Part shown: piece after piece, positions 58,042 to 63,304 of the stretch
Position numbering within the stretch: position 1 is the stretch's first letter
How the letters are laid out: every line of letters starts with the position of its first letter
From: a virus
IMG/VR virus record: IMGVR_UViG_3300042934_000801
Location: 1 to 63,304 of that record
Reading direction: 5' to 3' (one strand)
DNA: 63,304 bases
The notes under the pieces: generated by a model
What the model was told of the DNA's origin: nothing
The model's database searches: none
What the model saw: only the letters and a program-made list of their open reading frames with translations
Made by a program: the position numbers and the translations under genes

Positions 58042-59568
58042 TCACTTCGTTTCCGATTGCACTCGCGGCGGCCAGTCTGGCGGCTGCGGAAACACGGACT
58101 CTGGAATCAGCGCGATATCTTGGTCCCAGTCGAACGTCACGTGCAGACTACTCCAAATCCTTGGCTCCGTGAAAAAGGCAGTGCCGTTGAGAAATTCGGC
58201 TTGTCGAAACGACGTAAGGCCGTTGGAGAAGTAACCAGTACTGAAATCGGCCGTTCCTCGGAACAGTGCCTTGCGGAAATCTGTTCGACCGGTGAATTGC
58301 GCTTCTCTGAAGAAGACGTGACCATCGAAACTTGTTCCGGCAAAGGTTGTTTCCCCGCCAAAGCGAGCGTTCAGGAAGATTCCAACGCCTGTGAATTTCG
58401 CCTTGTCGAATACCGACTTGAAGTCGAACTGTGCTCTGCGAAAGTCGACAATCTTCTTGAAGCGAGTGCTGCTGAAGTCAGTGTGGCCGTTGAACAATGT
58501 GTCGGTGAAAAGCGCGCATCCGGCGAATCTGGCGTTTTCGAAAAGAGCTCCGCGCCCGAAAGTGGCACCAGAAAAGTCAATATCGCCAGCGAAGACGGCA
58601 TCCTCAAAATCGGCAGCTCCCAAAAACGCTGCCTTCCGAAAGCTCGCGTCCTCGAAATGGACTCCGCTAAAATTGAAATTGCATGTACTCCAGCTGTTTT
58701 CCGCAGACTCGCGAAGGTGAGCGGCAATAACGTTCACCACAGTTGTGCGAACTACGCGGTCGTTCTGCCGGACCTTGCGGTGGGTCGTTACCTCCTGGCT
58801 GGACTGCGCTTCGTCAGCGTCGAGGTGGCCTTGTTTTGTCACGACTTCAGTGACGTCACTGGCCCCGGTCTTTGGAGAGTAAGGCAGGCGAAGATACCCA
58901 CACAGGACATCAATGCACTGTTGGCGGCGTCCAGTCGTCGTCGCTTCATCTGCGGCCGTGGTCATTGCGTAGACTCCGGCGATACGGACCGCTGGATCAG
59001 CGTCGCCAAGCTGGGCTGCGGCGGCCCCAAATCTCTCGATGAATCTACCCTGCTCAACATCCCGTTGGCGTCGGTAGGCGACCACCAAGGCCACAGCAGC
59101 GCCAACACCTGCTACTGCGGTCAACGCTGTCTTAAGCACATCAATCCTGGTCGGAGGCGTGCCGCCCGCGGGATGAAGAGCGTGTTCGATGGTCGAGTAG
59201 CTGACCCACACGAGCAACAAGCCGACGCTCACAGCGGCCAATACCGTCGGCATCAGAGACCAGGAGTGGATGCGTCGGCCCAATGGTGCGAGCCCGAGCG
59301 TGGACCTAATAAAAAGCAGGCACACCCCGAAAGCGATCGTGCCTCCCGCAGCGGCAAGAGACAATCGGCCGACATTGCTGTCGACCGGGGTCATCCAGTC
59401 CCAAATCTCGCGCCCTGTTTCGACCATGTCGGTATTGCCCGAGACGAGAAACACGGCAAATCCGGCGAGAAGGCCAGGGATCAGCGCGACCAAGAAAATC
59501 CATCCCGGCAGCGTTGTAGGTGCTCGCAGAACCTTGACGTCCAGTCTTTCCGACCTACCTCTTTGCAC
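58042..59568 (-). CDS. Membrane-anchored pentapeptide-repeat protein (low-GC cargo)
   Basis: The product is about 508 aa from GTG 59568; the frame is open to 59733 and TTG 59580 is possible. Four membrane helices lie in about the first 180 residues. A conserved-looking linker follows (RFGAAAAQLGDADPAVRIAGVYA...QCIDVLCGYLRLPY), then about 30 A(D/N)LXX-type pentapeptides (FSGATFGRGALFENARF). This layout is common in actinobacterial chromosomes. GC is near 47% in places, and it is antisense to its operon. A surface-protection or defence role is possible; not shown. Confidence 0.8.
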   Translation of the reverse strand: MQRGRSERLDVKVLRAPTTLPGWIFLVALIPGLLAGFAVFLVSGNTDMVETGREIWDWMTPVDSNVGRLSLAAAGGTIAFGVCLLFIRSTLGLAPLGRRIHSWSLMPTVLAAVSVGLLLVWVSYSTIEHALHPAGGTPPTRIDVLKTALTAVAGVGAAVALVVAYRRQRDVEQGRFIERFGAAAAQLGDADPAVRIAGVYAMTTAADEATTTGRRQQCIDVLCGYLRLPYSPKTGASDVTEVVTKQGHLDADEAQSSQEVTTHRKVRQNDRVVRTTVVNVIAAHLRESAENSWSTCNFNFSGVHFEDASFRKAAFLGAADFEDAVFAGDIDFSGATFGRGALFENARFAGCALFTDTLFNGHTDFSSTRFKKIVDFRRAQFDFKSVFDKAKFTGVGIFLNARFGGETTFAGTSFDGHVFFREAQFTGRTDFRKALFRGTADFSTGYFSNGLTSFRQAEFLNGTAFFTEPRIWSSLHVTFDWDQDIALIPESVFPQPPDWPPRVQSETK

Positions 59569-59653
59569 TGCGACATTCAAGCAGTTCGGATGAGTCCACG
59601 TTTGGTTTGGCAGCAAGAGAAGGCGAGGAACGGTCGTGTTTGAGCGATCGACA

Positions 59654-60808
59654 ATGGACGCCCGCCAGGACCGGCAGTCCCACCGCTGCATAGCGGGCGA
59701 CAGCTGCCGCGCCCGGCGCGACGAACTCGGCACGCTTCAACCGGCCTTGACCGAGAAACCCCTCACGCTGTGCCAGGGCTGCCATGGGCATCATCGCGAA
59801 GCCATCCGCCGTCTACCCCGCGACTACACCATGCTCCAGATCACGCTGGGGGAGCGCAGTACCGGAACCAGTGAGCCCATCCGCTCAACGCCATCACCGG
59901 TAGTCCTGCTCAACACCACGAGCGACAGGCTCATGTCCGCCATCGCCGAATGGTCAGACCGCGCTGCCTGCGCGGTCGCAGCCATGATCAACACCCCAAT
60001 TCCAACCACCCGTCGCCAACCGCCCAAGCGCACCGAGAAACGCAACGGCAAGTCAATCCGGTCCGAACCAGCGCGAGGATCAGTCGCCGAAATCACCTGG
60101 GCAGCAACAGGTCCGACACCCGGCGCTGAACTAGGCATCGCGCTACGATTCGTCGAACAACACATCGACGATCTCGCCGCCGCCCCGGAATGGGATTACT
60201 ACGTCTGGGCCCAACCGCACCGCTGCACTGTGCACGAGAACCTCATCAACGTCGCCACCGAGCACGTCGCAGCAGCAGACGAGACCACCCTGATGGAGGC
60301 TCGCGCCGGGCTAGAACGAGCACGCCTGGCCGCGGCGCTTTGCGACGACTGCAACGGCTGGTCCGACCATGGCCAAGCACGCGAACTCGCCTACCTCAAC
60401 GGATTCGAGATCCTCGAACAGCTCACCCGACTGCACCACCTCACCCGGAAACACCTCGGCCACACCATACTCCGACACCACTCCACACTGCCCTGCGACG
60501 CCTGCGGAGCCGCCACCCTCGGCCGCGCCGACGGCACCTGGGTCATCGACTGCACCACCTGTGGCGCCAAATACACCGAGAACGAACTCGGCTTCCTCAT
60601 CCGCATGAAAATCGACGAGATCCACACCAAGGAGGAGAACGACATGCTCAGATGGCTGCTCGCCGAGGCACAATGGCGGCTGGATCAGATCCAGGCCAAG
60701 GTCGACGTACTCCGCGACGACGACACCATTCAACTCGCCGGCGCGGGACCGATCATCATCGAAGCCATCGACGACGTCCTTGGTGGATCCGGCCGCCCCA
60801 CGTCATGA
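59654..60808 (+). CDS. Zinc-finger protein of the late-early region
   Basis: The product is 384 aa from ATG 59654 (GTG 59636 is in frame). N-terminal zinc motif CIAGDSCRARR...CQGCHGHH, a helical middle, then CDDCNGW and a C-terminal zinc ribbon CDACGAATLGR...CTTCGAKY. Similar multi-zinc proteins end early operons in other mycobacteriophages; DNA or RNA binding is likely. It is the first plus gene after the pentapeptide cargo. Confidence 0.65.
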   Translation: MDARQDRQSHRCIAGDSCRARRDELGTLQPALTEKPLTLCQGCHGHHREAIRRLPRDYTMLQITLGERSTGTSEPIRSTPSPVVLLNTTSDRLMSAIAEWSDRAACAVAAMINTPIPTTRRQPPKRTEKRNGKSIRSEPARGSVAEITWAATGPTPGAELGIALRFVEQHIDDLAAAPEWDYYVWAQPHRCTVHENLINVATEHVAAADETTLMEARAGLERARLAAALCDDCNGWSDHGQARELAYLNGFEILEQLTRLHHLTRKHLGHTILRHHSTLPCDACGAATLGRADGTWVIDCTTCGAKYTENELGFLIRMKIDEIHTKEENDMLRWLLAEAQWRLDQIQAKVDVLRDDDTIQLAGAGPIIIEAIDDVLGGSGRPTS

Positions 60809-61194
60809 CTGCCGACATCCGCCCCTGGCCCTGGCCCGGAGACTCCCGAGAAGACCGGGCCAAGAGAGTTGCCCTGTCATACCGCGGTCTGGTCCAACGG
60901 ATCTGCGACGGACGCTGTGAGAATCCCACCGTCGCTCTCGAACGCATGGACCAACATTGGGGAGATCTCGGAATCCACTGGCCAGTCCCGTCAACCGTGC
61001 CACTCGATCCCGACGACTGGGTTCCCGCCCGCGACGCTGCGCACCTCGCCGACCGGGCACCGCGTGACATCTACGACTGGGCCCGCCGCGGCCACATCCG
61101 ACAACGACTCGAAGCCGACGGATCCGCCGTTTACTGCGTTCGAGACATCATCAGCTACATGCAGCAGCGGCGAACCATTCGCAGGACGTCCTAG
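60805..61194 (+). CDS. HTH protein (MerR-like), last early gene
   Basis: The product is 129 aa. The C-terminal half, WVPARDAAHLADRAPRDIYDW followed by GHIRQRLEADGSAVY, is a MerR-superfamily winged helix. It is coupled to the zinc protein (ATGA). A regulator of late genes is a reasonable guess from position. Confidence 0.68.
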   Translation: MTADIRPWPWPGDSREDRAKRVALSYRGLVQRICDGRCENPTVALERMDQHWGDLGIHWPVPSTVPLDPDDWVPARDAAHLADRAPRDIYDWARRGHIRQRLEADGSAVYCVRDIISYMQQRRTIRRTS

Positions 61195-61216
61195 ATTGCG
61201 AGGAGACTGTCTCGTG

Positions 61217-61861
61217 CTAGAGGATCCGTACTTCCGGTGGACGACCCGTTCGATTTTCGCTGTCGACGGTCACCACATTTCCCATGGTCCTCACCCGATG
61301 TCGCGACCCATCTGAGTTCCGGAGCGTTATGTCGTCCGCATCCAAACGCACACGATGGATGGGCCCGCTCTCATTTCTGATCGTGATGTACCTACCGATC
61401 GTTCCCGCAACGGAGCGCCGATCGCCAACGCCGAGCTTAGTAATCGTGATGCGGTTGACTTGACCGCCGGTAGTGGTCACAGTCGCGAACGCGGGTTCAG
61501 CGGATGCGAGCCGTTCACCAGCCTCGTCATGCTTGCCCCGCCTGTAGGATCCGCGCGTCTCCCAGCGGATGCCACCCGCTCTGACGACGATGCCGGCCGC
61601 GAACTTGAACGACTTCACGAACTTGGTCCCAGGAAAGCGATCATTGGCAGCGCAAAACGCGGCTAGGTCGTCCTCCCATTCCGGGCGGTGGTAATCGCGC
61701 ATCTCTGGCCGAAGCATCCGGAGCGCGACCTCCACCATGAATGCCGGCAAAGCGTCCGCACGGGCCCGAAGCTCGTCGCTAACGAGCTTGCCGGCGAAAG
61801 CGGTAAGTCCCCACACAATTACGGCGCCGACGATGGCCAGCGCGGCGAGAATTGCCGTCAT
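61217..61861 (-). CDS. Membrane protein paired with PadR regulator
   Basis: The product is 214 aa. One N-terminal hydrophobic helix (ILAALAIVGAVIVWGLTAFA) then ALRMLRPEMRDYHRPEWEDDLAAF, a motif found in actinobacterial membrane proteins often encoded next to PadR regulators, and a basic beta-rich tail. ATGA overlap with the PadR gene. Likely host-derived cargo. Confidence 0.62.
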   Translation of the reverse strand: MTAILAALAIVGAVIVWGLTAFAGKLVSDELRARADALPAFMVEVALRMLRPEMRDYHRPEWEDDLAAFCAANDRFPGTKFVKSFKFAAGIVVRAGGIRWETRGSYRRGKHDEAGERLASAEPAFATVTTTGGQVNRITITKLGVGDRRSVAGTIGRYITIRNESGPIHRVRLDADDITLRNSDGSRHRVRTMGNVVTVDSENRTGRPPEVRIL

Positions 61862-62220
61862 GGCGCAACCCCCAGAACTTGTGTGATCCTGCGGGCCCAC
61901 GCAGGGGCAGGTCGCACGCGTGCAGGTGCTGGCGACAACTCGGTGCTGGCCTCTGCGAGGAGGCGCCGCGCAACCGGAACTGCACTGCCACGCAGCACGT
62001 ACGTGACTCGTGGGGGTCCGCCGGAGTCAGGATTCGCACCAGGATCGACCTTGCGCTGCAACCAATCGGCCTTCGTAAGCCTGGCTAGGATCTGGTAGGT
62101 CTTTGCCGAGCTGAAGCCCGTCTCCTGCATGAGCTTGTAGCCGTATTGGGTGTATTGCGGATCGTCGAGGAACGCTTTCAGGATCCGCAGTACTGCCATG
62201 GTGGGGCGGATGTCTTCCAT
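61858..62220 (-). CDS. PadR-family transcriptional regulator
   Basis: The product is 120 aa. TMAVLRILKAFLDDPQYTQYG, KLMQETGFSSAKTYQILARL and PPRVTYVLR form the PadR winged helix. ATG 62220 is 7 bases after TATCAT, so it is probably leaderless. It likely represses its own operon with the membrane protein. Antisense to the phage operons. Confidence 0.82.
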   Translation of the reverse strand: MEDIRPTMAVLRILKAFLDDPQYTQYGYKLMQETGFSSAKTYQILARLTKADWLQRKVDPGANPDSGGPPRVTYVLRGSAVPVARRLLAEASTELSPAPARVRPAPAWARRITQVLGVAP

Positions 62221-62293
62221 GGCGTCGATGATACCAACTTTCTTACATAGTTGCCGCGGCCGCGCCGAACCCTGATGTGCTGGCGCGCCCGGG

Positions 62294-62309
62294 TACGCAT
62301 GCGTATGAT
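62294..62309. promoter_or_regulatory. Palindrome and possible rightward -10 before the glycosyltransferase cassette
   Basis: TACGCATGCGTA (62294-62305) is a perfect 12-bp palindrome whose right end merges into TATGAT (62304-62309), a good -10 element for rightward transcription. No clear -35 is visible. It may be an operator-promoter for the next block. Confidence 0.45.
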
Positions 62310-62320
62310 CGACCCCAAGC

Positions 62321-62355
62321 ACCGCTGTGTCCCGATTCGGGAACGGCGGTTTTTT
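62321..62355 (+). terminator. Rho-independent terminator before the glycosyltransferase cassette
   Basis: ACCGCTGT-G-TCCCG, loop ATT, CGGGAACGGCGGT, then TTTTT: 13 pairs with one bulged G, followed by a T run. It would end rightward transcripts coming from the early region, or attenuate a transcript that starts just upstream. The gap 62221-62392 holds no gene. Confidence 0.85.
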
Positions 62356-62392
62356 CATGTGCCCTGTCGAGTGTTCCGAAAGCGGGGCAGCT

Positions 62393-63232
62393 ATGAATCC
62401 CACCATCATGTTCGTTTTCGCCGGCCGCAAGGCCAACATGGAACTCCAACTGCCCTACCTGCACCGCATCCTCGCCGAACACCCACACGCCGAACTGCAC
62501 ATCTGGGACCTGTCCCGCACGTTCGAAGACCACGTGTTCATCGGCCAGATCAAGGGCGAACGGATCACCGTGCACCGCCACCTCTACAACCACGGACGCA
62601 AGCCCTGGCAGCACTTCAACGACGTCTGGCGCCACTACGGCAACGACCGCAGCTACCGCGACCACCTGTTCGTCAAGATCGACGACGACGTCGTGTTCCT
62701 CGAAACCGAACAGTTCGCCGCCTACCTCGCCGCCATCGAGGCCAACAACGCCGCCATCGTCTCGGCCAAGGTCATCAACAACGGGGCGTGCACAGCCACC
62801 GAACCCGACCTCTGGTTCGGCCTCGAACAACTCGGCATCCCACTGCTCGACGTCCACAAGTCGAGCGAGTACGCAGACATGTGCCACCGCTGGTTCTTCG
62901 ACAACTGGCGCACCACACTCGGCGGCCCGCCAGCCCTGTCACCCACACAGGACTGGCTGTCCATCAACGTCATCGGATTCGACTGGCGCACCTGCTACGA
63001 CCTCGCCCGCCGCCTAGAACAGCCCTCACCCGAGCAGATCGCCGGCCGAACCTTCCGGGCCCGCAGCGTCATCGGCGACGAAGGCGCAGCCAACATGCTG
63101 CCCCGCGTCATCTACGAAGGGTTCGTCGCAGCGCACCTCACGTTCGGACCGCAGGAGACCGCAATGACCGACGGCCAGCTCACCGAGTACCGCAAGAACT
63201 ACGCCGACATCGCCCGGGAATACCTGCGATGA
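62393..63232 (+). CDS. Glycosyltransferase 1 (DXD-type), first gene of a three-gene cassette
   Basis: The product is 279 aa and probably transfers a sugar from a nucleotide donor, most likely onto virion proteins. A KIDDDVVFL motif near the middle is a typical metal-binding DXD motif after a Rossmann-like N-terminus (MNPTIMFVFAGRK). The ATG at 62393 was preferred over an in-frame ATG at 62327 because the latter lies inside a terminator hairpin. The gene ends with an ATGA overlap into the second glycosyltransferase, across the contig break. Glycosylated capsids and tails are known in mycobacteriophages, but the acceptor cannot be read from sequence. Confidence 0.78.
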   Translation: MNPTIMFVFAGRKANMELQLPYLHRILAEHPHAELHIWDLSRTFEDHVFIGQIKGERITVHRHLYNHGRKPWQHFNDVWRHYGNDRSYRDHLFVKIDDDVVFLETEQFAAYLAAIEANNAAIVSAKVINNGACTATEPDLWFGLEQLGIPLLDVHKSSEYADMCHRWFFDNWRTTLGGPPALSPTQDWLSINVIGFDWRTCYDLARRLEQPSPEQIAGRTFRARSVIGDEGAANMLPRVIYEGFVAAHLTFGPQETAMTDGQLTEYRKNYADIAREYLR

Positions 63233-63304
63233 CCAGCGTCGCGGTCGTCATCCCCTTCCGCGACCGCGGCCGCGACCCCCTACGCGCCGCCAACCTGATT
63301 CACA
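63178..63304. repeat. Terminal direct repeat, right copy (contig-end overlap)
   Basis: Second copy of the 127-base overlap, identical to 1-127. It contains the stop of the first glycosyltransferase (63230-63232) and the start of the second (63229, equal to position 52). Removing one copy joins the ends without disturbing any reading frame and gives a 63,177-bp circle. Confidence 0.95.

Noticed and set aside
58033-59643. A 536-codon plus-strand open frame opposite the pentapeptide-repeat gene
   Set aside because: Its translation has no recognisable domain and is the complement of a clear repeat protein on the minus strand. Only its GTGA start may be a relic of an interrupted gene.

Overview
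The window is one complete, circularly closed genome of a temperate, long-tailed (siphovirus-type) phage of a mycolic-acid actinobacterium, most likely Mycobacterium/Mycolicibacterium. The reasons are: uniformly high GC; a lysin A plus lysin B (mycolylarabinogalactan esterase) cassette; DUF732- and DUF3263-type proteins; GTG starts and ATGA/GTGA/TGATG overlaps; and actinophage-style head, tail and immunity genes. Bases 1-127 are identical to 63178-63304. That is the overlap left when an assembler closes a circle, so the non-redundant genome is 63,177 bp and the glycosyltransferase gene at 62393-63232 runs across the arbitrary contig break.

Layout, rightward unless stated. 62393 through the origin to 1735: three overlapping glycosyltransferase genes and an HNH endonuclease. 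1790-2365: a low-GC membrane-anchored orphan. 2514-14552: terminase, portal, MuF-EndoU toxin fusion with a candidate immunity gene, scaffold, decoration protein, major capsid protein, connector genes, major tail protein and frameshifted tail assembly chaperones. 14571-29304: tape measure, minor tail proteins and fibre. 29294-30049 (minus): a lipoprotein. 30106-34110: lysis genes (lysin A, lysin B, holin-like proteins), ended by a strong terminator. 34307-34814: six tRNA genes in two convergent sets. 35000-36015: small genes. 36064-36251: attP region with a tRNA 3' end as core. 36287-39171: a HerA-like ATPase and tyrosine integrase, translationally coupled.

39192-43981 is a leftward lysogeny operon. 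Read from its promoter it holds an unusually long immunity repressor, a lipoprotein, a three-gene module that looks like a toxin-antitoxin-SecB-chaperone (TAC) system, an ImmA/IrrE peptidase, a DUF3263 protein and a secreted protein. A 229-bp divergent region with three related palindromic operators separates it from the rightward early operon: Cro, antirepressor, a possible excisionase, exported small proteins, a YqaJ exonuclease plus RecT recombination pair, a divergent C5 DNA methyltransferase, DUF2303, a DEDDh exonuclease, a replication-initiation type protein and many small zinc-binding proteins. No DNA polymerase is visible, so replication probably relies on the host.

Several genes sit antisense to the early operon and look like cargo (morons): a PIN-domain protein (52694-53146), a four-helix membrane pentapeptide-repeat protein of low GC (58042-59568) and a PadR regulator plus membrane protein pair (61217-62220). 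The most interesting points are the prophage-borne TAC module next to the repressor, the EndoU toxin built into the minor head protein, the HerA-like ATPase between attP and integrase, and a 26-bp tandem duplication that breaks a small gene ahead of the terminase.
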